The position numbers were made by a program, and so were the translations under genes. Below the pieces are notes generated by a model. That model was not told the origin of the DNA, made no database searches, and saw only the letters and a program-made list of their open reading frames with translations. DNA of 64,000 nt from Mesorhizobium loti CJ3sym (GTDB lineage Bacteria > Pseudomonadota > Alphaproteobacteria > Rhizobiales > Rhizobiaceae), in assembly GCF_000472785.1 (NCBI RefSeq), contig NZ_AXAL01000002.1:407330-471329 (forward strand), in the 5' to 3' direction. This document shows, piece by piece, positions 26,334 through 37,133 of the stretch. How positions within the stretch are numbered: position 1 is the first letter of the stretch; the number at the start of each line of letters is the position of its first letter.

Positions 26334-26905
26334 ACGACAGTTCAGGTACCCTCGTCGCGCCGAAGCCCAAGGGCCTCATCGATCCCAACACCGGCCGGCC
26401 GGTGGGGGAGGACGATCCCTTCTTCCTCGAAATCAACAATGAGCTTGCCGACAAGGGCTTTCTCGTCACCTCGACGGAAGCGCTGATCACCTGGGCACGC
26501 AGCGGCTCGCTGATGTTCATGACCTTTGGTCTGGCCTGCTGCGCGGTCGAGATGATCCACACCTCGATGCCGCGCTACGATTCGGAGCGGTTCGGTGTCG
26601 CGCCGCGCGCGTCTCCGCGCCAGTCCGACATCATGATTGTCGCCGGCACGCTGACCAACAAGATGGCGCCAGCGCTGCGCAAGGTCTACGACCAGATGCC
26701 GGAGCCGCGCTACGTCATCTCGATGGGCTCGTGCGCCAATGGCGGCGGCTACTACCACTATTCCTATTCGGTGGTGCGCGGTTGCGACCGTGTGGTGCCG
26801 GTCGATATCTATGTGCCCGGCTGCCCGCCGAGCGCCGAAGCCCTGCTCTACGGCATTCTTCTCTTGCAGAAGAAGATCCGCCGCACCGGCACGATCGAAC
26901 GGTAA
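26324..26905 (+). CDS. nuoB: NADH-quinone oxidoreductase subunit B
   Basis: 193 residues from ATG 26324, preceded by AAGGAGCG; the frame extends 7 codons upstream without need. [18 protein letters not shown] and [14 protein letters not shown] hold the four Cys of cluster N2, the last iron-sulphur centre before quinone. Part of the peripheral arm. nuoC follows after 4 bases. Confidence 0.97.
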   Translation: MGLNDSSGTLVAPKPKGLIDPNTGRPVGEDDPFFLEINNELADKGFLVTSTEALITWARSGSLMFMTFGLACCAVEMIHTSMPRYDSERFGVAPRASPRQSDIMIVAGTLTNKMAPALRKVYDQMPEPRYVISMGSCANGGGYYHYSYSVVRGCDRVVPVDIYVPGCPPSAEALLYGILLLQKKIRRTGTIER

Positions 26906-26909
26906 AGCC

Positions 26910-27515
26910 ATGGCCGCATCCCTTAGCGAACTGTCGACCTATCTCGGCGAGAAGCTGATCGGCCGCGTCAACGACGCGGCGATCGCCTTTGGCGAGCTCA
27001 CCATCCATGTCGAGCCGCGCGACCTCATCGAAGTGGTGACCTTCCTGCGCGACGATGCGCGTTGCCAGTTCATTTCGATCATCGATGTCTGCGGCGCCGA
27101 CTATCCGTCACGGGCCAAGCGCTTCGACGTCGTCTATCACCTGCTTTCGCCGAAACAGAATGTGCGCATCCGCGTCAAGGTTCTGGCCGACGAGGAGACG
27201 ATGGTGCCGTCCATCACCGGCGTGTTCCCCGGCGCCGACTGGTTCGAGCGCGAGACCTACGATCTCTATGGCGTGCTGTTTTCGGGCCATCCCGATCTGC
27301 GCCGCCTGCTGACCGATTACGGTTTCGAAGGCCATCCGCTGCGTAAGGATTTCCCGCTGACCGGCTTTGTCGAGGTGCGCTACGACGACGAAGCCAAGCG
27401 TGTCATCTACGAGCCGGTGGAATTGAAGCAGGAATTCCGCAATTTCGATTTTCTTTCCCCTTGGGAAGGCACTGACTACGTGCTGCCCGGGGACGAAAAA
27501 GCCAAGACGAATTGA
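26910..27515 (+). CDS. nuoC: NADH-quinone oxidoreductase subunit C
   Basis: 201 residues from ATG 26910. [22 protein letters not shown] and the signature [24 protein letters not shown] are those of the 30-kDa subunit, which packs against NuoD in the quinone module. The C-terminus ([12 protein letters not shown]) is the typical end. It is separate from nuoD, not fused as in some gammaproteobacteria. Confidence 0.96.
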   Translation: MAASLSELSTYLGEKLIGRVNDAAIAFGELTIHVEPRDLIEVVTFLRDDARCQFISIIDVCGADYPSRAKRFDVVYHLLSPKQNVRIRVKVLADEETMVPSITGVFPGADWFERETYDLYGVLFSGHPDLRRLLTDYGFEGHPLRKDFPLTGFVEVRYDDEAKRVIYEPVELKQEFRNFDFLSPWEGTDYVLPGDEKAKTN

Positions 27516-27524
27516 GGCGCCACA

Positions 27525-28715
27525 ATGGCTGAAACCTCCGTCCGCAATTTCAACATCAATTTCGGGCCGCAGCACCCTGCGGCGCATGGTGTTTTGCGCC
27601 TCGTGCTGGAGCTGGACGGCGAGGTTGTCGATCGTGTCGATCCGCATATCGGGCTTTTGCATCGCGGCACGGAAAAGCTGATCGAGGCAAAAACCTATCT
27701 GCAGGCTGTGCCTTATCTCGACCGGCTCGACTATTGCGCGCCGATGAATCAGGAACACGCCTTTGCGCTGGCTGTCGAGCGGCTGCTCGGCATCGAGGTG
27801 CCGAGGCGCGGCCAGCTGATCCGCGTGCTTTATTGCGAGATCGGCCGTATCATGTCGCACATCCTCAATGTGACTACGCAGGCCATGGACGTCGGCGCGC
27901 TGACGCCGCCGCTGTGGGGCTTCGTCGAACGCGAAAAGCTGATGGTGTTCTATGAGCGTGCCTCCGGTTCGCGCATGCATGCCGCCTATTTCCGCCCCGG
28001 CGGCGTCCACCAGGACCTGCCGCGCCAGCTGGTCGAGGACATCGGCAAGTGGATCGACCCGTTCCTGAAGTCGATCGATGACCTCGATCGCCTGCTGACC
28101 GGCAACCGCATCTTCAAGCAGCGCAATGTCGATATCGGCATTGTTTCGCTGGCCGATGCCTGGGCCTGGGGTTTTTCCGGCGTCATGGTGCGCGGTTCGG
28201 GCGCGCCGTGGGACCTGCGCAAGTCGCAGCCCTATGAATGCTATTCGGAAATGGATTTCGACATTCCGATCGGCAAGAACGGCGACTGCTACGACCGTTA
28301 CCTCGTGCGCATGGAAGAAATGCGCCAGTCGGCGCGGATCATGCGCCAGTGCATCGATCTGCTGCTCGGCAAGGAAAGCACCGGCCCGGTGTCGAACCTC
28401 GACGGCAAAATCGTGCCGCCGAAGCGCCAGGCGATGAAGCGCTCGATGGAAGCGCTGATCCATCACTTCAAGCTCTACACCGAAGGCTACCGCGTGCCGG
28501 CCGGAGAGGTCTATGCCGCCGTCGAGGCGCCGAAGGGCGAGTTCGGCGTCTATCTCGTCTCCGACGGCTCCAACAAGCCCTATCGCTGCAAGCTCCGGGC
28601 GCCCGGCTTCGCGCATCTGCAGGCGATGGATTTCCTCTGCCGCGGCCACATGCTGGCCGACGTCACCGCCGTTCTCGGCTCCCTCGACATCGTGTTTGGG
28701 GAGGTCGATCGATGA
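27525..28715 (+). CDS. nuoD: NADH-quinone oxidoreductase subunit D
   Basis: 396 residues, the 49-kDa subunit that forms the quinone pocket with Nuo[22 protein letters not shown] at the N-terminus includes the conserved His of the quinone site, [13 protein letters not shown] near residue 42 follows, and the C-terminal DIVFGEVDR matches the family end. The last 4 bases (ATGA) overlap the next small gene, which shows tight coupling. Confidence 0.97.
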   Translation: MAETSVRNFNINFGPQHPAAHGVLRLVLELDGEVVDRVDPHIGLLHRGTEKLIEAKTYLQAVPYLDRLDYCAPMNQEHAFALAVERLLGIEVPRRGQLIRVLYCEIGRIMSHILNVTTQAMDVGALTPPLWGFVEREKLMVFYERASGSRMHAAYFRPGGVHQDLPRQLVEDIGKWIDPFLKSIDDLDRLLTGNRIFKQRNVDIGIVSLADAWAWGFSGVMVRGSGAPWDLRKSQPYECYSEMDFDIPIGKNGDCYDRYLVRMEEMRQSARIMRQCIDLLLGKESTGPVSNLDGKIVPPKRQAMKRSMEALIHHFKLYTEGYRVPAGEVYAAVEAPKGEFGVYLVSDGSNKPYRCKLRAPGFAHLQAMDFLCRGHMLADVTAVLGSLDIVFGEVDR

Positions 28716-28948
28716 AACGCATTGCAATCGCAGCCCTGCTTACGGTTTCAGCCCTTTCGTCAGCCCACGCCGAGGGCACCACCGTCGATGCCTTGCTCAA
28801 GCAGGGTTTTGAGGTGAAGGCCGCAATCCCAAGCAATGCCGGCCCGGGCCTTGTCTTGCAAAAGGGTGATGCCGTGTTCATGTGCTTTGTCGCGGAGACC
28901 AAGACCTCCGGCGATATCGCCACGCAATATTGCAAGCCTGTTCACTAG
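28712..28948 (+). CDS. 78-residue exported protein inside the nuo operon, hypothetical
   Basis: The start overlaps the nuoD stop in ATGA, so it is translated with complex I. Residues 1-21 form a classical signal peptide ending SAHA before Glu, giving a mature periplasmic protein of about 57 residues with two Cys (in FMCFVAE and ATQYCKPV). It is not a known subunit. The pair of Cys could form a disulphide. nuoE begins 10 bases later. Confidence 0.75.
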   Translation: MKRIAIAALLTVSALSSAHAEGTTVDALLKQGFEVKAAIPSNAGPGLVLQKGDAVFMCFVAETKTSGDIATQYCKPVH

Positions 28949-28958
28949 GTTGTCCTGA

Positions 28959-30281
28959 ATGTCAGTCCGCCGTCTCGCAGAAGCCAGCGTCCAGCCAGCC
29001 TCCTTCGCCTTCAGCCGGGCGAACGCGGCAGCTGCGAAGCAATGGATCAAGAAATACCCGAAAGGCCGTGAGCAGTCGGCGATTATCCCGCTTCTGATGA
29101 TTGCGCAGGAGCAGGAAGGCTGGGTCACCAAGGCGGCGATCGAGACGATTTCGGACATGCTGGGCATGCCGCGTATCCGCGGGCTCGAAGTCGCGACCTT
29201 CTACACACAGTACCAGCTCAATCCGGTCGGCACCCGTGCGCATATCCAGGTCTGCGGCACCACGCCGTGCATGCTGCGCGGCTCTGAAGCGCTGATGGAT
29301 GTCTGCCGGTCGAAAATCCACCACGACCAGTTCCACACCAACGACAAGGGCACCTTGTCGTGGGAAGAGGTCGAGTGCCTCGGCGCCTGCGTCAACGCGC
29401 CGATGGTCATGGTCTTCAAGGATACGTTCGAGGATTTGACGCCGGAACGGCTGGCCGAGATCATCGATCTCTATGACGCCGGCAAGGGCGCTTCGGTGGC
29501 GCCTGGACCGCAGAATGGCCGCACCGGCTCGGAGCCGGCCTCCGGCCTGACGACGCTGAAGAGCGAAAAGGCGATCCTCAAGACCACGCGCGACAAGGAA
29601 GCCAAGGCGGCGACCAAGGCCGCCCAGAATGCGGCGCCGGCGGCCGCGGCCGCGCCAGTCGCAGCCGCGCCGGCCGCTCCTACGGCGCAAGCGCCGGCGG
29701 CCGCACCAGTGGCGCCGTCCAATGCCGGCAAGCCGAAGACCGACGCGCCGGAGACCAGCCCGGCGTTGAAGACGCCTTCGGCGACCAAAGTGGCGCCGGC
29801 GGCGGAGAAGGCGGAGAGCGTTTCGGCACCGCTGCATTCGGCCGCCAACGCCAACACGGCAGCGCCCGAGGTCGAGAAGGTCGCCAAGCAGCGCAATGGG
29901 CCGACGGCCAAGGCCGAACCGGCAGCTGCCGTGAAGGCGCCGGAAGCCAGGGCGCCGGAAGCCAAGGCTCCAGCCGCAAAGCCGGCAAAACCGTCGCTGG
30001 AGGACAAGAACCGTCCGGCCGGTATCGACAGGCCGGCTGCGGTCGACGATCTCAAGCTGATCTCCGGCGTCGGCCCGAAGATCGAGGGCATCCTGCACAC
30101 GCTGGGCATTTTCACCTTCGCGCAGGTCGCTTCGTGGAAGAAGGCCGAGCGCGAGTGGGTGGACGGCTATCTCTCCTTCCACGGCCGCATCGACCGCGAC
30201 GACTGGGTCAAGCAGGCCAAGGCGCTCGCCAAGGGCGGGGTCGCCGAATACATCCGCGTTTTCGGCAAGAAGCCGGTCTGA
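28959..30281 (+). CDS. nuoE: NADH-quinone oxidoreductase subunit E with long C-terminal extension
   Basis: 440 residues, over twice the length of ordinary NuoE (about 160-220). Residues 1-175 are the normal thioredoxin-like 2Fe-2S subunit (cluster N1a), with Cys in [12 protein letters not shown] and [11 protein letters not shown]. Residues about 185-355 are a low-complexity Ala/Pro/Lys linker. Residues about 360-440 form a compact domain with [12 protein letters not shown], a helix-hairpin-helix-like motif, and [17 protein letters not shown]. The same domain recurs in the gene after nuoF. Confidence 0.95.
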   Translation: MSVRRLAEASVQPASFAFSRANAAAAKQWIKKYPKGREQSAIIPLLMIAQEQEGWVTKAAIETISDMLGMPRIRGLEVATFYTQYQLNPVGTRAHIQVCGTTPCMLRGSEALMDVCRSKIHHDQFHTNDKGTLSWEEVECLGACVNAPMVMVFKDTFEDLTPERLAEIIDLYDAGKGASVAPGPQNGRTGSEPASGLTTLKSEKAILKTTRDKEAKAATKAAQNAAPAAAAAPVAAAPAAPTAQAPAAAPVAPSNAGKPKTDAPETSPALKTPSATKVAPAAEKAESVSAPLHSAANANTAAPEVEKVAKQRNGPTAKAEPAAAVKAPEARAPEAKAPAAKPAKPSLEDKNRPAGIDRPAAVDDLKLISGVGPKIEGILHTLGIFTFAQVASWKKAEREWVDGYLSFHGRIDRDDWVKQAKALAKGGVAEYIRVFGKKPV

Positions 30282-30291
30282 GGGACGAACA

Positions 30292-31596
30292 ATGCTTCAG
30301 GACAAAGACCGCATCTTCAACAACATCTACGGCCTCTTCGACAAGTCGCTGGCCGGCGCGATATCGCGCGGCGCCTGGGACAACACGCCCGGCCTCGTCG
30401 CCAAGGGGCGCGACTGGATCGTCAACGAAATGAAGGCGTCGGGCTTGCGCGGCCGTGGCGGCGCCGGCTTCCCGACCGGTCTCAAATGGTCGTTCATGCC
30501 CAAGCAGAGCGACGGCCGGCCGAGCTACCTCGTCATCAACGCCGACGAATCCGAGCCTGGCACCTGCAAGGACCGGGACATCCTGCGCAACGACCCGCAC
30601 ACGCTGGTCGAGGGCGCGCTGCTCGCCGGCTTCGCCATGGGCGCGACTGCCGCCTACATCTATGTGCGCGGCGAGTTCATCCGCGAGCGCGAGGCGCTGC
30701 AGCGGGCCATCGAGGAGGCCTATGAGGCCAAGCTGATCGGCAAGGGCAACACGTCAGGCTACGATTTCGACGTCTACATGCACCACGGCGCCGGCGCCTA
30801 TATTTGTGGCGAGGAGACCGCGCTGCTCGAAAGCCTGGAGGGCAAGAAGGGCCAGCCGAGGCTGAAGCCGCCATTCCCGGCCAATGTCGGCTTGTACGGT
30901 TGTCCGACAACGGTCAACAATGTCGAGTCCATCGCGGTGGCGCCGACCATCCTGCGCCGGGGCGCGGCTTGGTTCTCGTCCTTCGGCCGGCCCAACAATG
31001 TCGGCACCAAGCTGTTTTGCATTTCCGGCCACGTCAACAATCCGTGCACCGTCGAAGAGGCGATGTCGATCCCGTTCCGCGAGCTGATCGAGACGCATTG
31101 CGGCGGTATTCGCGGCGGCTGGGACAATCTGCTGGCGGTCATTCCAGGTGGCGCCTCGGTGCCCCTGGTACCGGCTGAGCAGATCATCGACGCACCAATG
31201 GATTTCGACGCGCTGCGCGATCTCAAGTCGGGCCTCGGCACGGCGGCAGTCATCGTCATGGACAAGTCGACCGATGTCGTGAAGGCGATCGCGCGGCTGT
31301 CTTATTTCTACAAGCATGAGAGCTGCGGCCAGTGCACGCCCTGCCGCGAAGGCACCGGCTGGATGTGGCGGGTGATGGAGCGGCTGGTGCGCGGCGAGGC
31401 GCAGAAGCGCGAGATCGACATGCTGCTCGACGTCACCAAGCAGATCGAGGGCCACACGATCTGCGCGCTTGGCGATGCTGCGGCATGGCCGATCCAGGGC
31501 CTGATGCGGCACTTCCGCGGCGAGGTGGAGCGGCGCATCGACGAATTTTCGCGCAACGCGCACCGTGCCGAACCGGTGATGGTGGCGGCGGAGTAG
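30292..31596 (+). CDS. nuoF: NADH-quinone oxidoreductase subunit F
   Basis: 434 residues, the NADH- and FMN-binding subunit. [16 protein letters not shown] near residue 52 is the NADH site, [16 protein letters not shown] near 82 and [21 protein letters not shown] near 160 bind FMN, and [15 protein letters not shown] near 343 plus the Cys in [13 protein letters not shown] bind cluster N3. Ordinary length. It lies 10 bases after nuoE. Confidence 0.97.
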   Translation: MLQDKDRIFNNIYGLFDKSLAGAISRGAWDNTPGLVAKGRDWIVNEMKASGLRGRGGAGFPTGLKWSFMPKQSDGRPSYLVINADESEPGTCKDRDILRNDPHTLVEGALLAGFAMGATAAYIYVRGEFIREREALQRAIEEAYEAKLIGKGNTSGYDFDVYMHHGAGAYICGEETALLESLEGKKGQPRLKPPFPANVGLYGCPTTVNNVESIAVAPTILRRGAAWFSSFGRPNNVGTKLFCISGHVNNPCTVEEAMSIPFRELIETHCGGIRGGWDNLLAVIPGGASVPLVPAEQIIDAPMDFDALRDLKSGLGTAAVIVMDKSTDVVKAIARLSYFYKHESCGQCTPCREGTGWMWRVMERLVRGEAQKREIDMLLDVTKQIEGHTICALGDAAAWPIQGLMRHFRGEVERRIDEFSRNAHRAEPVMVAAE

Positions 31597-31611
31597 AAGA
31601 AGTTGTGAATG

Positions 31612-31625
31612 CGGGCGAAAGCCCG
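31612..31625 (+). other. Hairpin with GAAA tetraloop between nuoF and the next gene
   Basis: CGGGC, GAAA, GCCCG form a 5-bp stem closed by a GNRA loop in the 78-base spacer after nuoF. No T-run follows, so it is not a terminator; it may protect the upstream message or punctuate the operon. Low certainty of function. Confidence 0.4.
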
Positions 31626-31674
31626 AAGCGAGAAGAACGGGGCGGGATAACGAAGAAACGACCAGGAGAACTCT

Positions 31675-32370
31675 ATGGCGCCGTATTCGACACCCTACCC
31701 AATGATGCCCAATTTGGACCAGCTCGAGAAGATGAACCAGGACCTGACCAGGATGATGCCGAAGGAGATGGCCAGCGCCGTCAACCTTTTCGTGCACCCT
31801 GTCGCGGGTGCGGCGGCGATGTCGGCGCTCGGCATCGGGCTCGCCAACCATGCGTTCGGCGTCTGGCTTGGCGCGCTTTCGGGGGCGGCCGAGGCCTCGC
31901 AACGGCTGATGCAGCCTATCGTCGATGATTTCGAGGCGCGGGTCGGGACCTTCGGAGACACGAGCGTCTCCGCCACCAAGGCGCGGGCGACAGCCAAAAC
32001 CATGATCGCCGAGGCGCAGTCCTTTGCGCAGGAAGTCACCGATATTGCAGCCCGGGAAGCCGCCACCATCGTGCCGGCGGCAAATGCTGCCCCGGCAACA
32101 AGCGAGGCGGCCGATGTGCTGCTGCCCGAAGACTTCAGGCAGCCCAAGGCGATGGACAGGCCGGCGAAACCGTCCGACCTCAAGGCGATATCGGGTATCG
32201 GCCCGAAACTGGAAAAGGTTCTCAACGGCCTGGGCATCTGGACCTATGCCCAGATTTCCGCATGGTCGCCGCAAGAGATCGCCTGGGTCGACGATTATCT
32301 GTCGTTCAAGGGCCGCATCGGCCGTGACGACTGGACTGCCCAGGCGACGGCGTTGGCCGCGAAGACGTGA
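31675..32370 (+). CDS. 231-residue protein sharing the NuoE C-terminal domain, hypothetical
   Basis: AGGAG lies 6 bases before the ATG. The N-terminal 140 residues are rich in Met, Ala and Gln, with an amphipathic or weakly hydrophobic stretch (about 45-65) and a helical, phasin-like composition. The C-terminal 65 residues (from DLKAISGIGPKLEKVL) match the C-terminal domain of NuoE at about 38 of 64 aligned positions by eye, including WVDDYLSFKGRIGRDDW. It sits between nuoF and nuoG, so it is probably made with complex I; an assembly or docking role is only inferred. Confidence 0.8.
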   Translation: MAPYSTPYPMMPNLDQLEKMNQDLTRMMPKEMASAVNLFVHPVAGAAAMSALGIGLANHAFGVWLGALSGAAEASQRLMQPIVDDFEARVGTFGDTSVSATKARATAKTMIAEAQSFAQEVTDIAAREAATIVPAANAAPATSEAADVLLPEDFRQPKAMDRPAKPSDLKAISGIGPKLEKVLNGLGIWTYAQISAWSPQEIAWVDDYLSFKGRIGRDDWTAQATALAAKT

Positions 32371-32443
32371 ATGAAATGTCGGGCGCGGCTTAAGTCGCGC
32401 CCGGGAAATGAGATTGCGGGAAATCCGCAGAGGTTTGAGGCGA

Positions 32444-34525
32444 ATGGCAAAGCTCAAGGTCGACGGGAAAGAGATCACTGTACCCGACCACTACACGCTG
32501 CTGCAGGCGGCGGAAGACGCGGGCGCGGAAGTGCCGCGCTTCTGCTTCCATGAGCGGCTGTCGATCGCCGGCAATTGCCGCATGTGCCTGATCGAGGTGA
32601 AGGGAGGACCGCCCAAGCCGCAGGCCTCCTGCGCCATGAATGTGCGTGATCTTCGCCCGGGCCCCAATGGCGAGGCGCCGGAAATCTTCACCAACACGCC
32701 GATGGTCAAGAAGGCGCGGGAAGGCGTGATGGAATTCCTGCTCATCAACCATCCGTTGGACTGCCCGATCTGCGACCAGGGCGGTGAATGCGACCTGCAG
32801 GACCAGGCGATGGCCTTCGGTGTCGATTCCTCGCGCTATCACGAGAACAAGCGCGCCGTCGAAGACAAGTATATCGGCCCGCTGGTCAAGACGGTGATGA
32901 ACCGCTGCATCCACTGCACGCGTTGCGTCCGCTTCACCACGGAAGTCGCCGGCATTTCCGAACTCGGCCTGATCGGCCGTGGCGAGGATGCCGAGATCAC
33001 CACCTATCTCGAAAGCGCCATGACCTCGGAGCTGCAGGGCAATGTCATCGACCTGTGCCCGGTCGGCGCGCTGACCTCCAAGCCCTTCGCCTTCCAGGCA
33101 CGGCCGTGGGAGCTGACCAAGACCGAATCGATCGACGTGATGGACGCCGTCGGCTCGGCGATCCGCGTCGATAGCCGTGGCCGCGAGGTGATGCGCATCC
33201 TGCCGCGCGTCAACGAGCAGGTGAACGAGGAGTGGATCTCCGACAAGACCCGCTTCATCTGGGACGGCCTGCGCACGCAGCGCCTCGATCGCCCCTATGT
33301 GCGCAAGGACGGCAAGCTGGTTCCAGCAAGCTGGGCCGAAGCATTCGCCGCGATCAAGGACGCGGTGTCGAAGGCGGCGCCCGAGAAGATCGGCGCCATT
33401 GCGGGCGATCTCGCCGCTGTCGAGGAAATCTACGCGCTGAAGCAGCTGATGGCGTCACTCGGTTCGAAGAACACCGACTGCCGCCAGGACGGTGCCGCTC
33501 TCGATCCGGCGCTCGGCCGCGCCAGCTACATCTTCAACCCGACCATCGAAGGTATCGAGCAGGCCGACGCGGTGCTGATCATCGGCGCCAATCCTCGCTA
33601 CGAGGCCTCGGTGCTCAACGCCCGCATCCGCAAGCGCTGGCGGGTCGGCAATCTGCCGGTCGGTGTCATCGGCGATGTCGGCGACACGCGCTATGACTAC
33701 GAACAACTGGGCGCCGGCCCGGACTCACTGAAGGATCTGGCCGACGGCAAGGGCAAGTTCTTCCAGGTGCTCAAGAACGCGACGCACCCGCTGATCATCG
33801 TTGGCCAGGGCGCGCTGGCGCGGGCCGATGGCGCGGCCGTGCTTGGCCAGGCGGCGAAGCTTGCGGCTGCCGTCAATGCTTCCCGTGCGGACTGGAACGG
33901 TTTTGCGGTGTTGCACACTGCAGCCGGCCGCGTCGGTGGCCTCGATGTCGGCTTCGTGCCGGGCGAGGGCGGCAAGGATGTTGCCGGCATGCTTGGTGAG
34001 ACGGACGTGCTGTTCCTGCTCGGCGCCGACGAGATCGACATGGGCAAGACCGGCGGCGCCTTCGTCGTCTATATCGGCACCCATGGCGACCAGGGCGCGC
34101 ACCGCGCCAATGTCATCCTGCCGGCGGCCGCCTACACCGAAAAGTCGGCCACCTATGTCAACACCGAAGGCCGCGTGCAGCAGACCAACCGCGCCGGCTT
34201 CGCGCCGGGCGATGCCCGCGAAGACTGGGCGATCCTGCGGGCGCTGTCCGACGTGCTGGGCAAGAAGCTGCCGTTCGACTCGCTGCCGCAACTGCGTGCC
34301 AAACTCTATGGCGAATACCCGCATCTGGCCCGCATCGACCACGTCGAGCCGGGCAATGCCGAGGATATCGCCAATGTGGCGAAGCTCGGCGGGCAGCTCA
34401 ACAAAGGCACCTTCACCTCGCCGGTTCACGATTTCTACCTGACCAACCCGATCGCGCGGGCGTCCGCCGTGATGGCGGAATGCTCGGCACTGGCCAAGAG
34501 CGGCTTCAAGCAGGCGGCGGAATAA
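32444..34525 (+). CDS. nuoG: NADH-quinone oxidoreductase subunit G
   Basis: 693 residues from ATG 32444 (GAGG upstream); the frame begins 12 codons earlier without support. [16 protein letters not shown] and the following Cys hold 2Fe-2S N1b, [17 protein letters not shown] binds N5 and [10 protein letters not shown] with later Cys binds N4. Residues 220-690 form the molybdopterin-oxidoreductase-like domain, here without a cofactor in complex I. It carries electrons from NuoF/E towards NuoI. Confidence 0.96.
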   Translation: MAKLKVDGKEITVPDHYTLLQAAEDAGAEVPRFCFHERLSIAGNCRMCLIEVKGGPPKPQASCAMNVRDLRPGPNGEAPEIFTNTPMVKKAREGVMEFLLINHPLDCPICDQGGECDLQDQAMAFGVDSSRYHENKRAVEDKYIGPLVKTVMNRCIHCTRCVRFTTEVAGISELGLIGRGEDAEITTYLESAMTSELQGNVIDLCPVGALTSKPFAFQARPWELTKTESIDVMDAVGSAIRVDSRGREVMRILPRVNEQVNEEWISDKTRFIWDGLRTQRLDRPYVRKDGKLVPASWAEAFAAIKDAVSKAAPEKIGAIAGDLAAVEEIYALKQLMASLGSKNTDCRQDGAALDPALGRASYIFNPTIEGIEQADAVLIIGANPRYEASVLNARIRKRWRVGNLPVGVIGDVGDTRYDYEQLGAGPDSLKDLADGKGKFFQVLKNATHPLIIVGQGALARADGAAVLGQAAKLAAAVNASRADWNGFAVLHTAAGRVGGLDVGFVPGEGGKDVAGMLGETDVLFLLGADEIDMGKTGGAFVVYIGTHGDQGAHRANVILPAAAYTEKSATYVNTEGRVQQTNRAGFAPGDAREDWAILRALSDVLGKKLPFDSLPQLRAKLYGEYPHLARIDHVEPGNAEDIANVAKLGGQLNKGTFTSPVHDFYLTNPIARASAVMAECSALAKSGFKQAAE

Positions 34526-34527
34526 GC

Positions 34528-35571
34528 ATGGAAACCTTCTTCTCCTTCTACGTGCTGCCGGCGCTGATCATTCTGCTGAAATCGGTCGTGCTGATCGTTA
34601 TCCTGCTGATTTTCGTGGCCTATATCCTCTATGCCGACCGCAAGATCTGGGCGGCGGTGCAGTTGCGCCGTGGCCCGAACGTGGTCGGCCCGTGGGGCAC
34701 GCTGCAGGCCTTCGCCGATCTATTGAAGTTCGTCTTCAAGGAGCCGGTGATCCCGTCAGGCGCCAACAAGGGCGTGTTCCTTTTGGCGCCGCTGGTGTCG
34801 GCCGTGCTGGCGATCTCGGCCTGGGCGGTCATTCCGGTCAATGAGGGCTGGGCCGTCGCCAACGTCAATGTCGGCATCCTCTATGTCTTCGCCATCTCCT
34901 CGCTCGAGGTCTATGGCGTGATCATGGGCGGCTGGGCGTCCAACTCGAAATATCCGTTCCTCGGCGCATTGCGTTCGGCGGCGCAGATGGTGTCCTACGA
35001 AGTCTCGATCGGTTTCGTCATCGTCACGGTGCTGCTCACCGCTGGGTCGCTCAACCTGACCGACATCGTGCTGTCGCAGCATGACGGGATTGGCACGCGG
35101 CTTGGCCTGCCCAACACCTTCCTCGACTGGAACTGGCTGTGCCTGTTCCCGATGTTCATCATCTTCTTCATCTCGGCGCTGGCCGAGACTAACCGTCCAC
35201 CCTTCGACCTGGTCGAGGCCGAATCGGAACTGGTCGCCGGCCACATGGTCGAATATTCGTCGACGCCGTTCCTTTTGTTCTTCCTCGGCGAGTATGTCGC
35301 CATCGTGCTGATGTGCGCGCTGGCCACTATCCTGTTCCTCGGCGGCTGGCTGCCACCCTTCGACTTCGCCCCCTTCACCTGGGTGCCGGGCGTCATCTGG
35401 TTCGTGCTGAAGGTCTGCTTAGTGTTCTTCGGCATCTCCATGGTGAAGGCCTTCGTGCCGCGCTATCGCTACGACCAGCTGATGCGGCTTGGCTGGAAAG
35501 TGTTCCTGCCGATCTCGCTTTTCATGGTCGTCGCCACCGCGGCCTTCCTCAAGATCACGGGGTTTGCGTGA
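34528..35571 (+). CDS. nuoH: NADH-quinone oxidoreductase subunit H
   Basis: 347 residues with eight or so membrane helices, the ND1 homologue that forms the quinone-entry channel with NuoD and Nuo[24 protein letters not shown] near residue 35 and [22 protein letters not shown] near 218 (acidic channel loop) are diagnostic. It starts 2 bases after nuoG and its TGA shares one base with the nuoI ATG. Confidence 0.97.
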   Translation: METFFSFYVLPALIILLKSVVLIVILLIFVAYILYADRKIWAAVQLRRGPNVVGPWGTLQAFADLLKFVFKEPVIPSGANKGVFLLAPLVSAVLAISAWAVIPVNEGWAVANVNVGILYVFAISSLEVYGVIMGGWASNSKYPFLGALRSAAQMVSYEVSIGFVIVTVLLTAGSLNLTDIVLSQHDGIGTRLGLPNTFLDWNWLCLFPMFIIFFISALAETNRPPFDLVEAESELVAGHMVEYSSTPFLLFFLGEYVAIVLMCALATILFLGGWLPPFDFAPFTWVPGVIWFVLKVCLVFFGISMVKAFVPRYRYDQLMRLGWKVFLPISLFMVVATAAFLKITGFA

Positions 35572-36062
35572 TGTCCGCTCTTGGCCAAGCCGCAAAATCG
35601 CTGCTGCTGCAGGATTTCGTCAGTGCCTTCCTCCTGTCGATGCGCCAGTTCTTCGCGCCGAAGGAGACGATCAACTATCCGCACGAGAAGGGGCCGACCA
35701 GCCCGCGCTTCCGTGGCGAGCACGCGCTGCGCCGCTATCCCAATGGCGAGGAACGCTGCATCGCCTGCAAACTGTGCGAGGCGATCTGCCCGGCGCAGGC
35801 GATCACCATCGAGGCCGGCCCGCGCCGCAATGACGGCACGCGCCGCACGGTGCGTTATGACATCGACATGGTGAAGTGCATCTATTGCGGCTTCTGCCAG
35901 GAAGCCTGCCCGGTCGATGCCATCGTCGAGGGGCCGAATTTCGAGTTCGCGACGGAGACGCGCGAGGAACTCTACTACGACAAGGACAGGCTGTTGGCGA
36001 ATGGCGACCGGTGGGAGCGCGAACTGGCGCGCAACATCTCGCTGGACTCGCCCTACCGCTGA
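35571..36062 (+). CDS. nuoI: NADH-quinone oxidoreductase subunit I
   Basis: 163 residues with two 8-Fe ferredoxin motifs, [16 protein letters not shown] and [16 protein letters not shown], binding clusters N6a and N6b that pass electrons to N2 in NuoB. An N-terminal amphipathic helix (about 8-30) lies on the membrane. The start overlaps the nuoH stop by one base. A 130-base spacer follows before nuoJ, the longest gap within the operon's membrane half. Confidence 0.97.
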   Translation: MSALGQAAKSLLLQDFVSAFLLSMRQFFAPKETINYPHEKGPTSPRFRGEHALRRYPNGEERCIACKLCEAICPAQAITIEAGPRRNDGTRRTVRYDIDMVKCIYCGFCQEACPVDAIVEGPNFEFATETREELYYDKDRLLANGDRWERELARNISLDSPYR

Positions 36063-36192
36063 TATTTGACGCATGGACGGGGCGAGGGGCCTCGTCTAAG
36101 GACACAACGAAACTTGCCGACCGGAGGCGGTGGCAAGCAAGATCGGGCAAGACGCAGGCGTCGTGTCCGGACAGGAACCCGGGGGATCCCCA

Positions 36193-36813
36193 ATGTTGAG
36201 TGGACTAGAGGCGGCCTTTTTCTACCTCTTCGCCTTTGTCGCGGTGGCGTCGGCGTTCATGGTCATTTCGTCGCGCAACCCCGTGCATTCGGTGCTGTTC
36301 CTGATCCTGACCTTCTTCAACGCCGCCGGCCTGTTCATGCTGACCGGCGCCGAGTTCCTGGCGATGATCCTGCTCGTCGTCTATGTCGGCGCGGTCATGG
36401 TGCTGTTCCTGTTCGTCGTCATGATGCTCGACGTCGATTTCGCCGAACTGAAGAGTGGCGCCCTGCAATATGCGCCGATCGGCGCGCTGGTCGGGCTGAT
36501 CCTGGCGGCGGAGCTGATCGTCGTGCTGGGCGGCTATACTTTCGCGCCGAAACTGGCCGCGACGGTCTCGAAGCCTATTCCCGATCTCGCGACGCGCTCC
36601 AACACGGCCGCCCTCGGCGACATCCTCTATACCGACTACCTCTACTACTTCCAGATTTCGGGCCTCATCCTGCTGGTTGCCATGATCGGCGCCATCGTTT
36701 TGACGCTGCGCCACAAGGAAGGGGTCAAGCGGCAGTCGATCGCAGCCCAGGTCGGCCGCACGCCGGCGACAGGCATGGAAATACGCAAGGTCAAGTCGGG
36801 CGAAGGAGTCTGA
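36193..36813 (+). CDS. nuoJ: NADH-quinone oxidoreductase subunit J
   Basis: 206 residues, five membrane helices, ND6-like. [19 protein letters not shown] (about 63-82) contains the conserved pi-bulge helix involved in coupling. The C-terminal 35 residues are soluble. The ATG at 36193 is preferred, although the upstream frame (to 36130) lacks a stop. The following nuoK is one base away. Confidence 0.95.
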   Translation: MLSGLEAAFFYLFAFVAVASAFMVISSRNPVHSVLFLILTFFNAAGLFMLTGAEFLAMILLVVYVGAVMVLFLFVVMMLDVDFAELKSGALQYAPIGALVGLILAAELIVVLGGYTFAPKLAATVSKPIPDLATRSNTAALGDILYTDYLYYFQISGLILLVAMIGAIVLTLRHKEGVKRQSIAAQVGRTPATGMEIRKVKSGEGV

Positions 36814-36814
36814 G

Positions 36815-37123
36815 ATGGTCGTCGGCATCGCACATTATCTGACCGTATCGGCAATCCTGTTCACGCTCGGCGTGTTCGGCATCTTCCTGAATCGCAAGAA
36901 CGTCATCGTCATCCTGATGTCGGTCGAGCTGATCCTGCTGGCGGTCAACATCAATTTCGTCGCCTTTTCGGCCGCACTTGGCGATCTGGTCGGCCAGGTG
37001 TTCGCGCTGTTCGTGCTGACGGTCGCGGCGGCCGAGGCTGCCATCGGACTTGCCATTCTCGTCGTCTTCTTCCGCAACCGCGGCTCGATCGCGGTCGAAG
37101 ACGTGAACATGATGAAGGGTTGA
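36815..37123 (+). CDS. nuoK: NADH-quinone oxidoreductase subunit K
   Basis: 102 residues, three helices, the ND4L homologue. The conserved Glu in helix 2 ([16 protein letters not shown], near residue 35) and a second Glu in [13 protein letters not shown] near 70 form part of the proton path. Usual length. Preceded by GAAGGAG inside the nuoJ end. Confidence 0.97.
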   Translation: MVVGIAHYLTVSAILFTLGVFGIFLNRKNVIVILMSVELILLAVNINFVAFSAALGDLVGQVFALFVLTVAAAEAAIGLAILVVFFRNRGSIAVEDVNMMKG

Positions 37124-37133
37124 CGGAACCACC

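Noticed and set aside
27108..28727. 539-residue minus-strand open frame
   Set aside because: Lies antisense to nuoC and nuoD, both with complete family motifs. The long frame reflects codon bias of GC-rich genes; composition is His/Asp/Arg-heavy and shadow-like.
28962..30182. 406-residue minus-strand open frame
   Set aside because: Antisense to nuoE and dominated by Arg/Leu/Gly runs read from the Ala/Pro linker.
30754..32478. 574-residue minus-strand open frame
   Set aside because: Antisense to nuoF and the following gene; no domain and no start signal.
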